A DNA stretch of 64,000 nt from Micromonospora sonchi (GTDB lineage Bacteria > Actinomycetota > Actinomycetes > Mycobacteriales > Micromonosporaceae). The stretch spans positions 1-64,000 of the forward strand of contig NZ_BMNB01000004.1 in NCBI RefSeq assembly GCF_014646235.1, in the 5' to 3' direction. Of this stretch, positions 52,774 to 60,826 are shown piece by piece. The stretch's first letter is position 1. Each line of letters starts with the position of its first letter. The translations under genes were made by a program, and so were the position numbers. The notes under the pieces are model-generated. The model was not told the DNA's origin. It made no database searches and saw only the letters and a program-made list of their open reading frames with translations.

Positions 52774-53787
52774 TCAGATGCGTCGCGGCATCGTGATCAG
52801 ATCCTTGTTCGGCCACACCCCGCCGACCGTCCACCGCTCTGCGAGGGGGGCGAGCTGCGCAACGAACGGATCATCGTCGGTGCCCGTCGCCCACGCTTGT
52901 CCGACCTGGCGGACGGCACCTGCCACCCAGTCGGCGATGATCAACTGCGGTGTCGTGCTGCTGTCGGCGAAGGTGATGTCAACGACCGGCAACGCCTGCG
53001 CTGGGAGGCCGGGCGTGACCGCCGGAACCTGGTCGAGCGACAGCAGCAACGGAAGGTGCCGGTTGATCGTCTTCGACGAGTCGTGCACCAGGTGGAACTC
53101 GCCGATGGCCGCCCCGACGTGACGACACAGCTCGATCAGGCACGGAACGGCGGGATCGAGGACATCGCGGATCTTGCGAGCGTCTATGAGGTCGACGAGA
53201 TCCTGGGCGTGCCAACGCGCAGCGAGCAGACGGCCGACATGCGTGTCGAGGCCCTCCCGGGTTGTCCGGCGGTACGCCTCGATCGCATCGAACAGATCGT
53301 CAAGGGTGGTCGGCTGGTTGGGTCGGATCGCGTTGACGAAGGTCGCCAGCATCGCCTCGTAGGCGCTTTCGTCACCGAACACGGGACCGGCCAGGTGCAT
53401 GAGGTTCGCCAGCCCGACAGCGGAACCGTCCGCGTACATGTCGTGGCCGGCCGCCCATGCCAGTTCGACCGCGAGATAGTCGACCATCTTCGAGATGATC
53501 ATGAATCGCTTGTGCGCGACGAACGCGCTCGCAGCATCTTCCCCCAGGGTCGGCAGCACCGACATGAGCGCCGCCTGGCCCTGCCGGCTCTTCGCCAGCG
53601 ACCCGTACTTCGGCTCGCCCTGCCGCGGCGGCACCGCGTCCAGCACGGACTGCACCATCGCCTGTGCATCGACGGCGCTCAAGCGCACGGCGGCCACGGC
53701 GAACACCGGCTGATAGGGATCAACGAGGTTCTCCCCGGAGTTGCTGGACTCGTCGGCATAGACCGTGGGAGCTTCGTCGGGCACCAC
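52774..53787 (-). CDS. DUF3800 protein (RNase H-like fold), Argonaute-linked
   Basis: About 337 residues from GTG 53787, placed next to the first domain residues; the frame continues to ATG 53886 through Arg/Cys-rich sequence without homology. DUF3800 marks: APTVYADESSNSGENL (first acidic residues, about 9-11), PVFAVAAVRLSAVDA, a conserved PKYGSLAKSRQGQAAL segment, VHDSSKTINRHL, and VVDITFADSSTTPQLIIADW (late Asp-x-Asp-like and IADW). The fold resembles RNase H/integrase-type nucleases, and such proteins recur in defence islands with unknown activity. It is on the same strand and upstream of the pAgo, inside the same pair of 28-bp repeats, so it is probably the third member of the cassette. 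Confidence 0.75.
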   Translation of the reverse strand: MVPDEAPTVYADESSNSGENLVDPYQPVFAVAAVRLSAVDAQAMVQSVLDAVPPRQGEPKYGSLAKSRQGQAALMSVLPTLGEDAASAFVAHKRFMIISKMVDYLAVELAWAAGHDMYADGSAVGLANLMHLAGPVFGDESAYEAMLATFVNAIRPNQPTTLDDLFDAIEAYRRTTREGLDTHVGRLLAARWHAQDLVDLIDARKIRDVLDPAVPCLIELCRHVGAAIGEFHLVHDSSKTINRHLPLLLSLDQVPAVTPGLPAQALPVVDITFADSSTTPQLIIADWVAGAVRQVGQAWATGTDDDPFVAQLAPLAERWTVGGVWPNKDLITMPRRI

Positions 53788-53913
53788 ACCACTGTGCCGA
53801 CCGCAGCGAGATCCCGCGCGGCATTTCTCGCGCCGCTGTCGCGACACCCAGCGATGCGGGCCGACATAGCTCTCAGGTCGCGTCAAGGCTCACAGGCGCT
53901 CGCATCAGTGGCG

Positions 53914-53941
53914 GCCTGAAGACCCGTGGAACCCGCGACGT
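53914..53941 (+). repeat. Right 28-bp direct repeat flanking the Argonaute cassette (possible att site)
   Basis: Second copy of the sequence at 48793-48820 (25/28 identical, same orientation). It lies between the DUF3800 gene and the 3' end of the integrase gene, where the attachment site of an integrative element is normally found. Confidence 0.6.
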
Positions 53942-53952
53942 CGAAGGCTCAA

Positions 53953-54005
53953 CGCCATCGCTGGCCGGCGACACTGATCGATCGGGGTGCCGGCCAGCGA
54001 TGGCG
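53953..54005. repeat. 17-bp perfect inverted repeat next to the integrase 3' end
   Basis: The arms CGCCATCGCTGGCCGGC (53953-53969) and GCCGGCCAGCGATGGCG (53989-54005) are exactly complementary with a 19-base loop. The structure begins 12 bases after the right 28-bp repeat and ends 12 bases from the integrase stop. It may terminate integrase transcription or be part of the recombination site. Confidence 0.6.
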
Positions 54006-54017
54006 CTCGACGTGGCG

Positions 54018-55484
54018 TTATGCAGCCTTCGGTCGGTTTCTGCGAGGGATGAGCTTGATTGTGGCCTCGGCGGTCGTCTTCTTCAGTTCCGCGAGGACGG
54101 AGGTGTAGATGTCGGCGGTCATCTTGTAGGACGAGTGGCCGAGAGTGTCCTGGATTTCTTTGATGCTGGCTCCGGCGGCGAGCATCAGGGTCGCGGCGAT
54201 GTGCCTGAGGTCGTGGAACCGTACCGGCGGCAGGCCGCTGCGTTCGACGAGCCGGTCGAATCGGCCGGTGACCGTCTCCGGGTGCCACGGTTGGCCGTCG
54301 CGTTGCCGGACGAAGAAGATGTCGCTGTCGGCCCAGGTGTCGCCAGCGACGACCTTCCACGCCGCCCGGCGGAACAGGTACCGGCGCAGACTCGTGACGG
54401 TCTCGTCGCCGAGGTCGATGATCCTGTCCCCGGCCGCCGACTTCACCCCTTTCTCGATCACCTGGTAGCCGACGCTGGTGCGCTGACCGGTGATGGTGAT
54501 CGCTGCCGCCTCCAGGTCGACGTCGTAGTCGTGTAAACCGCACAGCTCGCCCCTGCGTGGGCCGCGGTGGATCGCCACGTCGAACAGGGCATAGAGCTCG
54601 GGGTCCTCGGCCTCGGCGAAGTCGAGGAACTGGCCTGCCTGGACGGGCGTCCAGACCATGACCGGGCTGGGCCGCTGCCGCGTGCGGCGCCACCGGTTGA
54701 CCGCCGCGTCGGTCCACAGCCGGGGTCTCGGCGGCCTGCCGGAGGCCAACTCGACCGACTCGGCAGGATTGTGGTCCACCAACTTGTGGTGATAGAGGCG
54801 GCGGGCGTCGTTGAGGGCCTTGCGGAGGGTCGCGAGGATCCGCTGCTGGCTGGCGTCGCCGACCGTGCGGATTCCCTTGACGGCCTCGCGGATCTCCTTC
54901 ACGGGGCTGGCCTTCGCGGCGCGGATCTCGTCGTTGCGGGCCTCGATCGTCGCGAAGACCGACTCGATGTGCGCGGCGGTGAGTTCCTGCAGCGCTACCT
55001 GCCCCAGGTGGGGCGTCCAGTACTTGCTGATGTGGTCCTGGTAGCTGCGCCGGGTCGCGGGTGCCAGCCTGACCCGGTTGGTGATCCACTCAGCGAGGTA
55101 CTCGCCGAGGGTGAGCCGGGTGTCGACGGGCACGTCGGCGCGGATGCGGCGGGCCACGTGGTCGCGGTCCGGCAGCGGCTGCTGGGGCTTGCACGCCTGC
55201 AGCAGGTCGGCGATCCGTCGGCGCTGGATCTCGTCGCGGCCGGCGAGGTCGAGCAGCGCACGGGCGTGATCGCGTTCGGCGGCGGCGGCCTCGCGGGTGT
55301 CGAACCCGGTGCGGCGCAACTGCCGCCGCCCGTGGCCGGCGTCGAGGGGGAGTTCGAGCTGGTAGCGCCAGGTGCCGTGGTGGGGGTTCCACCCGTTGCC
55401 GCGGCGGAGTTTGGGGCACTGCGCGCCGAGGCGTCTGCCGTTCTGTCGGCAACCGCAGCGTTTGGTGATGGATCCGTCTGCCAT
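54018..55484 (-). CDS. Tyrosine recombinase (phage/ICE integrase)
   Basis: 488 residues from ATG 55484. The N-terminal region carries KRCGCRQNGRRLGAQCPKL, a short Cys motif usual in actinobacterial integrases, and an arm-type domain. The core-binding (SAM-like) domain is RLTLGEYLAEWITNRVRLAPATRRSYQDHI (two parts, about 125-155). Catalytic residues are in HRGPRRGEL (Arg, about 325), the beta-hairpin VKSAAGDRIIDL (Lys), HDLRHIAATLML (His-x-x-Arg, about 433), LGHSS and a Tyr in ADIYTSV (about 466). It catalyses site-specific integration and excision of the element that extends to the right. An excisionase gene lies 94 bases upstream on the same strand. Confidence 0.92.
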   Translation of the reverse strand: MADGSITKRCGCRQNGRRLGAQCPKLRRGNGWNPHHGTWRYQLELPLDAGHGRRQLRRTGFDTREAAAAERDHARALLDLAGRDEIQRRRIADLLQACKPQQPLPDRDHVARRIRADVPVDTRLTLGEYLAEWITNRVRLAPATRRSYQDHISKYWTPHLGQVALQELTAAHIESVFATIEARNDEIRAAKASPVKEIREAVKGIRTVGDASQQRILATLRKALNDARRLYHHKLVDHNPAESVELASGRPPRPRLWTDAAVNRWRRTRQRPSPVMVWTPVQAGQFLDFAEAEDPELYALFDVAIHRGPRRGELCGLHDYDVDLEAAAITITGQRTSVGYQVIEKGVKSAAGDRIIDLGDETVTSLRRYLFRRAAWKVVAGDTWADSDIFFVRQRDGQPWHPETVTGRFDRLVERSGLPPVRFHDLRHIAATLMLAAGASIKEIQDTLGHSSYKMTADIYTSVLAELKKTTAEATIKLIPRRNRPKAA

Positions 55485-55578
55485 GACGAGTTCGCTCCTC
55501 GCCGACGCCGCCCTCTGGCGAGCATCGGATTGTCGGGTGTCCGTTGCGTGGTGATCACCGCTCGTTTCGGCCGGGTGA

Positions 55579-55845
55579 TCAAGTCGTCGGTGGTGGGGGC
55601 GGTGGGTCGCTGGGGACGCCGAGGGCCGCCAGGATCGCGACGACGGAGACCCGGTAGCGGGAGCCGACCCGCAACACGGGCACCGGCAGACGGTCGCGGC
55701 GTGCCAGCTCGTAGGCGCTGCTGCGGGACATGCCGAAGATCTCGCCGACGGTCGCGACGTCCGTGACCGCTCCGAGTGCCCGGATGCCCTCAACGGTCCA
55801 CACCGGCGGATCCTCTGGGGGAGTGCTGGCCTTCTTGCTGTCCAT
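55579..55845 (-). CDS. Excisionase-like helix-turn-helix protein
   Basis: 88 residues from ATG 55845 (GAAGGA upstream). The MerR-like/Xis winged helix is clear: TVGEIFGMSRSSAYELARRD then RLPVPVLRVGSRYRVSVVAI, the normal pattern of actinobacterial recombination directionality factors. It helps the integrase choose excision and may repress the element's promoters. The C-terminus is a run of prolines. Confidence 0.85.
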   Translation of the reverse strand: MDSKKASTPPEDPPVWTVEGIRALGAVTDVATVGEIFGMSRSSAYELARRDRLPVPVLRVGSRYRVSVVAILAALGVPSDPPPPPPTT

Positions 55846-55933
55846 GGGATTCGGTCCTTCGTGCAAAGAGGGAGAGAGCCCGCCACCGTGGTGGTGGCGG
55901 GCTCTCGGGATGGTGGGGGTTTGCTGGTGGTGG

Positions 55934-56392
55934 TCAGCCGGTTGGCTCGGTTGGCTCCCACCGACGCCGGCCTATCTCGGCGGTGCCGTGGTCGATGCGG
56001 GGGCGGCTTGGTCGTGACCAGCCCGGCTGCGCCGGCCGGGAGGCGACCACGCGCCACCCGGCCGCCCGCAGGCTGGCCCCGCTCTCCCCGTCCTGGGTGT
56101 AGGTGACCAGACGCCGGTAGCCCAACGCCCGGACGGCCTTCCACGCCGCCCCGTACAGCAGAGAGCAGGCGTTACGAGTGCCGTCCGTCGCCACTCTGGT
56201 GACCTCGAGGGTCAGGCCGTCGTCGAGCCTGCGCGCCACGGGACGCCCGACGACGGCCACGCCGACCAAGACGTCGTCGCGGGCCACGCCGACACTGAAC
56301 TTGTGCCCCCGCGGCGGCCGATGATGGCGGTGCCAGTCCGCGACGAAGCCGCAGGCTTCGGCGAACGTGACCGGCACCGTCCGTAGGTTCAC
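55934..56392 (-). CDS. XF1762-family (GNAT-like) protein of mobile elements
   Basis: 152 residues from GTG 56392, overlapping the upstream methyltransferase stop (GTGA). It shows the typical VTFAEACGFVADWHRHHRPP start, HKFSVGVARDDVLVGVAVVG, LEVTRVATDGTRNACSLLYG, YRRLVTYTQDGESGASLRAA and GWRVVASRPAQPGWSRPSRP. The fold is GNAT-like. This family is common in actinobacterial phages and integrative elements next to DNA methyltransferases; its activity is unproven, possibly DNA-base or protein acylation. Confidence 0.82.
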   Translation of the reverse strand: MNLRTVPVTFAEACGFVADWHRHHRPPRGHKFSVGVARDDVLVGVAVVGRPVARRLDDGLTLEVTRVATDGTRNACSLLYGAAWKAVRALGYRRLVTYTQDGESGASLRAAGWRVVASRPAQPGWSRPSRPRIDHGTAEIGRRRWEPTEPTG

Positions 56393-57549
56393 CCGCTCTC
56401 CTCGTTCGACAGGTCGTGGGGCAGGTACGGGACGATCCGGGCCATCGCCTCGTCGTGGAACGCGGCGTTGATGTCGACCCCCACGTAGCGGCGGCCGAGC
56501 TGCAGCGCGGCGAGCCCGGTCGTCCCGGCGCCGGAGAACGGGTCCAAGACGACGCCGCCCGGTGGGCAGCCGGCCGCGATCGCCCGTAGCGGCAGGTCGA
56601 TCGGAAAGGGGGCCATGTGCGACCCACGGTAGGGGCGGGTCGCGATCCGCCACACATCCCCCGGGTTGCGTCCCTTCGGATGGGCGGCGGTGTGGGCGTG
56701 CCCGAGCGGGACGAGGTTGCCCCGCCCTGCCCGAGGCTCGACCTGGACCTCCTCGGCACCGTACTTACCGGCGCCGTAAGCGGTGGCGCCGCGGCGGCGG
56801 GCGGTCGCGCCGATCCCGCCGGTGCGGCCCTTGCGTGCCCCGCCGATGATCCGGGTCCCGTCGGCGGCCTCCGGCCGGACCAGCGGGATCCGGATAGGGT
56901 CGAGGTCGAAGTAGTAGGAATGGGACCTGGAGAGCAGGAACAGCAGTTCGTAGCCGGTACTCAGCCGGTCGGTCACGGACTCGGGCATCGGGTTGGTCTT
57001 CGACCAGATGACCGCGTTGCGCAGCCACCAGCCGCGCGCCTGCAGTGCGAACGCGGTCCGCCAGGGCACGCCGATCAGGTTCTTCGCCGGCAACAGCGCG
57101 GACACCACCGGTGTCCCGGTGATTCCGCCCCTGGTGTCGTGGGCTCGACGGGTACCGCCGGTGTAGCTGTCGCCGAGGTTCAGCCACAGCGTCCCGGTGG
57201 GGTTGAGCAACCGCATCGCCTCGTCGAACACCCCCACCAGGCGGTCGACGTACTCGCCCACGGTGGGTTCCAGTCCGTACTGCGGGTCTGCCCACGTCGC
57301 CCCGCACCGGCCGCACGACGCGCCGTCGCGGCGTTGCCCGGCAGATAGCGGGTGCGGGCAGGCGGGGGTGCCGCCGTGCCACGCACCGGTGCCGTAGTCC
57401 CGCAGCGACCAGAACGGCGGGCTGGTCACGATGGCGTCGACGCTGCCGTCGGGCATCGCGGCGAGCACCTTCCGGGCGTCGCCGAGATACAGCTCGACCG
57501 GGCCGGCCTTCCGGTACCGGTAGGCCTCGAGTGAGGTGGGATCGGTCAT
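56389..57549 (-). CDS. DNA (N4-cytosine or N6-adenine) methyltransferase
   Basis: 386 residues from ATG 57549, overlapping the upstream stop (ATGA). Motif order is IV then I, a beta-class amino-methyltransferase: VELYLGDARKVLAAMPDGSV, IV IVTSPPFWSLRDYG (TSPPFW, about 43), TLWLNLGDSYTGG, WRTAFALQARGWWLRNAVIW, KTNPMPESV, and motif I LDPFSGAGTTGLAALQLGRR (about 345). It also has a small zinc-like CPHP...CGRC segment (about 65-85). It methylates an exocyclic amino group of C or A; TSPP favours N4-cytosine. No linked endonuclease is visible, so it is probably a protective orphan methylase of the element. Confidence 0.88.
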   Translation of the reverse strand: MTDPTSLEAYRYRKAGPVELYLGDARKVLAAMPDGSVDAIVTSPPFWSLRDYGTGAWHGGTPACPHPLSAGQRRDGASCGRCGATWADPQYGLEPTVGEYVDRLVGVFDEAMRLLNPTGTLWLNLGDSYTGGTRRAHDTRGGITGTPVVSALLPAKNLIGVPWRTAFALQARGWWLRNAVIWSKTNPMPESVTDRLSTGYELLFLLSRSHSYYFDLDPIRIPLVRPEAADGTRIIGGARKGRTGGIGATARRRGATAYGAGKYGAEEVQVEPRAGRGNLVPLGHAHTAAHPKGRNPGDVWRIATRPYRGSHMAPFPIDLPLRAIAAGCPPGGVVLDPFSGAGTTGLAALQLGRRYVGVDINAAFHDEAMARIVPYLPHDLSNEESG

Positions 57550-58974
57550 GTTGGCACCGCCCACCGGTGCGGGCACAGCAGCAGCCGCAACGCTGCGGCT
57601 GCCTGTTGCGGGACGACGCCGTTGCCGAGGACCCGCAGCGCGCCGGTACGCGGCAACGCGAGCACCGGGTCGGTGACCCACTGTTGGTCGAGGCCCATGA
57701 GCCATTCCACGAACGGCGGTGCCAGCACCGGTTTGCCGTGCTGCCCGGGTTGGGTCGGCTCCGGCACCGGCCGGCCGAGTAGCACCTCCCAGCGTGCTAC
57801 CGCGTCGGCGTAGACGCCCCACCGGTCGGCGTCGGGCTGACCGAGTCCGGCGACGGTGGTGCGCAGGTCCGCGCCGCCGTCGCCGTGCCGGCCTGGTCCC
57901 CGCGCGTCAGAGGCGCGCGGAGTGGGCAGGATCCGGGCCGGCACCCGCACCGCTGCCGACGGCAGGGTGAGGTCCCCGTGTGAACCACGTTGTCCTGGGC
58001 AGCCCTTGGTGCCGTCGGTGGCCTTCGGGGTGGGCAGCAGCACCTGCGACAGCGGTGGCCGCCATCCGGCACCAGCGCGCCGGCCGGGGGTGCCGGTGTC
58101 GCTGGCACGCGGGGTGGGCAACAGCGGCGGAGTCGTCGGCTTCCCGCCGCGCTGCGGCCGGTAGCCGCGGACCGCTGATTCCAGGGTCGGTCGCCAGGTG
58201 TCACGGTGGGTGCCGCTCATATAGCCGGTGCCGCCTCCCGCGGTGGGCGTGGGCAGCAACTGCCCGGCGATACCGGCAAGGCTGGGCCGACGGGTCGCCC
58301 CGGCCGAGGGGGACTTGTTCGACCCGTATGTCACCGCGGTCGGTGTCGGCAGCAGGTGATGGCGGGTGCCGGTCGGCTCGACCAGGTCGGGCAGCCCGTA
58401 CTGGTGGCCGGGGCCCTTGCCGTCACGGGCACACGGTGTCGGCAACGTCCGCACCCCCTCCGCGGCGGTGGGTGGGGGTGGCCAGCAGGAACAGCCGGTC
58501 CCGCTGGTGGGCGGCGCCGATGTCGGACGCGCGTAGGCAGAGCCAGCTCGTGTCGTACCCGATCGCGGCCAGATCACGGTGGACGACGTCGAGTCCTCTC
58601 CGTAGGAGGGCAGCGACGTTCTCCACGAACAGCAACTGCGGTCGAAGAACGCGAACGGCTGCGGCGACGTGGTTCCAGACGCTGGAGTGCGCGCCGGTGA
58701 TGCCGACGCGTTTGCCGGCGTTGCTGATGTCCTGGCAGGGGAAACCGGCGGTAAGGATGTCGACGGGTTCGACCTGGGCCCAGTCGACGGCGCTGATGTC
58801 GCCGAGGTTCGGGATGCCGGGCCAGTGGTGGGCGAGGACGGTGTTGGCGTGTCGGTCGGTTTCGGCGTACCAGGCGAGCCGGCCGCCGAGCACCAGCTCG
58901 ACGGCCAGGTCGAGCCCGCCGTACCCGCTGCACAGGGAACCGACTCGTGGGGCGGCGGTGGCTTCACCGTTCAC
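57546..58974 (-). pseudogene. C5-cytosine DNA methyltransferase with a frameshift (or sequencing error)
   Basis: From GTG 58974 (GTGA overlap with the upstream gene) the first frame gives motif I VGSLCSGYGGLDLAVEL, motif IV TAGFPCQDISNAGKR, motif VI FVENVAAL, and HQRDRLFLLATPT (motif VIII), then stops at 58423. The rest of the enzyme continues in another frame from about 58480 to 57546: six LPTP-x-x-x-x-G repeats, then LGNGVVPQQAAAALRLLL (motif X). The change lies in or beside a C-rich run (CCACCCCCACCCACC) and needs a +1 shift. A point indel is likely, either real or an assembly error; the downstream overlap with the next gene (ATGA) is preserved. If real, the enzyme is dead. Confidence 0.8.
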
Positions 58975-59837
58975 GCCACCTCCCCACGCCCCGCGGCGGC
59001 GGGTGCCGTCGCGTCGTGCGGGCAGGTCCACGGCCCACAACCGGGGGCGTCCGCCGGCCGTGGGCGTGGGCGCAGCACCACCTCGTCGAGCGGCACCCGG
59101 GCTCTGTGCAGGAAGAACTGCCCGCGCAGCGGGTGCCCGTCGGCATTGGCCTTCGCGGAGCCGTTGCGGATCGCCCGGTCGAAGGCGACCGCGTCGGCCC
59201 ACTCCGCGGGGCTGTTCGCCCGCAGGCCGGCCCAGAAGCCGTCGTCGTGGAAGGGGCACCCCACGCACGACGACTTCGGGGTGTCCCCGAGGCCTTGGTC
59301 GGTCAGGTATCGGAGACAGTCGGTCCGCCGCCAGCCCAGGTCGAGCAACGGGTGGACGTTGTGCATGTAGCCGACGTCCGAATCGCGGGCGCGGCCGATC
59401 TCGTCCAGGCTGATCCCGATGGCCATCTGCGCCCGCACCCCGGCCGGCACCCGCGTCGGGTGCGGGTAGCCGAGCCGGCGCCGCACCTCCACCTTGATCG
59501 GTTTGATCTTGTACTCGGAGGTGCACTGCCGTCGGGCCATGCCCCGCTGACCGTTCGGCCCGAGCGTGAACAGGGGCATTGACGCGAAGCGGTGCTCCGG
59601 GTCGAGCGCGTCAGCCCGGATGTCTCCGGTGCTGACGCGCACGACCTCGATGCCGGCTGCCTGGGCGATGCCGGTCAACCGGTCCAGATGGCGGTAGACC
59701 GCGGCCGGTTCCCAGGACGTGTCGGCGAAGATCGCCGCGTCGAACCCGGGGATCGTGCCCTGGGCGGCGAGCAGCAGGAGCGTGGTGCTCTGCACGCCAG
59801 CGCCCAGCGACAGGAAGCGGTGGGTGGGTGCGCTCAC
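58971..59837 (-). CDS. PP-loop protein, phosphoadenosine-phosphosulfate-reductase-like
   Basis: 288 residues from GTG 59837, which overlaps the preceding stop (GTGA). The N-type ATP-pyrophosphatase loop is FLSLGAGVQSTTLLLLA (about 8-24), then AIFADTSWEPAAVYRHLDRL, a Cys-containing QCTSEYKIKPI, and a late CVGCPFHDDGFW pair (about 188-200). The family is often encoded with methyltransferases in actinobacterial phages and integrative elements; true sulfate reduction is unlikely. It may make a modified nucleotide or, by analogy with DndC/SspD, take part in DNA sulfur chemistry, but the usual dnd/ssp partners are absent. Confidence 0.82.
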   Translation of the reverse strand: MSAPTHRFLSLGAGVQSTTLLLLAAQGTIPGFDAAIFADTSWEPAAVYRHLDRLTGIAQAAGIEVVRVSTGDIRADALDPEHRFASMPLFTLGPNGQRGMARRQCTSEYKIKPIKVEVRRRLGYPHPTRVPAGVRAQMAIGISLDEIGRARDSDVGYMHNVHPLLDLGWRRTDCLRYLTDQGLGDTPKSSCVGCPFHDDGFWAGLRANSPAEWADAVAFDRAIRNGSAKANADGHPLRGQFFLHRARVPLDEVVLRPRPRPADAPGCGPWTCPHDATAPAAAGRGEVA

Positions 59838-60826
59838 GCGACCACCCCGGTTCCGTCCCGCGGTGATGGTCGTTTGGTGAAGATCAGGACGTCTTCGTGC
59901 GCGATGAGGTGCATCGGCATCCCGGCGGCCCTGGCCTTGCGGACCTGTTGGAGTTGGAAGAACGACGGCCGGGCGACGAGGTGGTCGTCGCGGACGGCGG
60001 CGAGGAGGGCGACGCACCGTTCGGTCGGTGCGAGGCCGGCGCGCCGGCCGGCGGCGATGACGGCGCTGGGCAGGTCGATCAGCTCGGTGTGTTTGCGCCA
60101 GGGTCGGGCGGTGACCACGACGATGCCGCCGGGGCGCAGGAGGGTGGCGCAGCCGGCCAGGATCTGGGCGAATCCGTCGGTAAGGCCGGTCAGGTCGCGG
60201 TAGGCGAGGTTGCCTCGGTCCTCGCCGTCGTTGTACCGGTCGTCGTACTTGACGACCCCGTCCGCGCCGGGGCGCACGAGGCCATGCACCGTGGGCCCGT
60301 ACGGCGGTGAGGTGACCACGAGGGCCACCTGTCCGGTGAGGGCTGTCGGGACCAGGGACGTCAGTCGGGTCGCGTCGCCGCGGATGACCGACGCCCGTCC
60401 GGTGGCGCCGTGGTCGTGGGCGTGGCGGATGTTGGCGTCGGCGATGTTCGACCACTGCGGCTCGTACTCGATGCCGAAGGCGTCGCGGCCGGCGTGGATC
60501 GCCTCGACCAGGGTGGTGCCGATGCCGCACATCGGATCCAGAACCAGGTCCCCGGGCTGGGTGTAGGCGGCGATGGCGTGGGCGGCGATCGCCGGGAGCA
60601 TCCGGGCGGGATGCTTGACCGACTCCGGCACGTGCCGGCCGCGTCGTTGGACGGGTCCGGTGGACTGGGCGGTGGCCCAGACAGATAGGCCGTCGGAGTC
60701 GGCGCGGTGGCGGCCGTCGTACTCGCGGTGCCGCCCCGGGTAGTCCCCGCTGGCGGGGCTGAAGGTGTTCGGCTCGTTGGGGTCGGGGTGTCCGGTGGTG
60801 GTGGGTTCAGGCACGGCGGTCACCAC
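59834..60826 (-). CDS. DNA methyltransferase (N6/N4, TSPPYG type)
   Basis: About 330 residues. Starts at GTG 60826, 60823 or 60814 are all possible; each overlaps the end of the upstream gene. An early SVWATAQSTGPVQRRGRHVP segment, motif I VLDPMCGIGTTLVEAIHAGR (about 97), DAFGIEYEPQWSNIADANI, motif IV VVTSPPYGPTVHG (about 165) and GGIVVVTARPWRKHTEL. The order I then IV puts it in another class than the enzyme at 56389-57549. The C-terminal RPSFFQLQQVRKARAAGMP and LIAHEDVLIF are typical of this actinobacterial mobile-element family. It overlaps the PP-loop gene by GTGA. Confidence 0.85.
   Translation of the reverse strand: MVTAVPEPTTTGHPDPNEPNTFSPASGDYPGRHREYDGRHRADSDGLSVWATAQSTGPVQRRGRHVPESVKHPARMLPAIAAHAIAAYTQPGDLVLDPMCGIGTTLVEAIHAGRDAFGIEYEPQWSNIADANIRHAHDHGATGRASVIRGDATRLTSLVPTALTGQVALVVTSPPYGPTVHGLVRPGADGVVKYDDRYNDGEDRGNLAYRDLTGLTDGFAQILAGCATLLRPGGIVVVTARPWRKHTELIDLPSAVIAAGRRAGLAPTERCVALLAAVRDDHLVARPSFFQLQQVRKARAAGMPMHLIAHEDVLIFTKRPSPRDGTGVVA

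Noticed and set aside
58423..58500. Programmed +1 frameshift in the C5 methyltransferase
   Set aside because: No recognisable shift-prone codon next to a stop and no downstream structure was found; an indel in the C/G runs is simpler.
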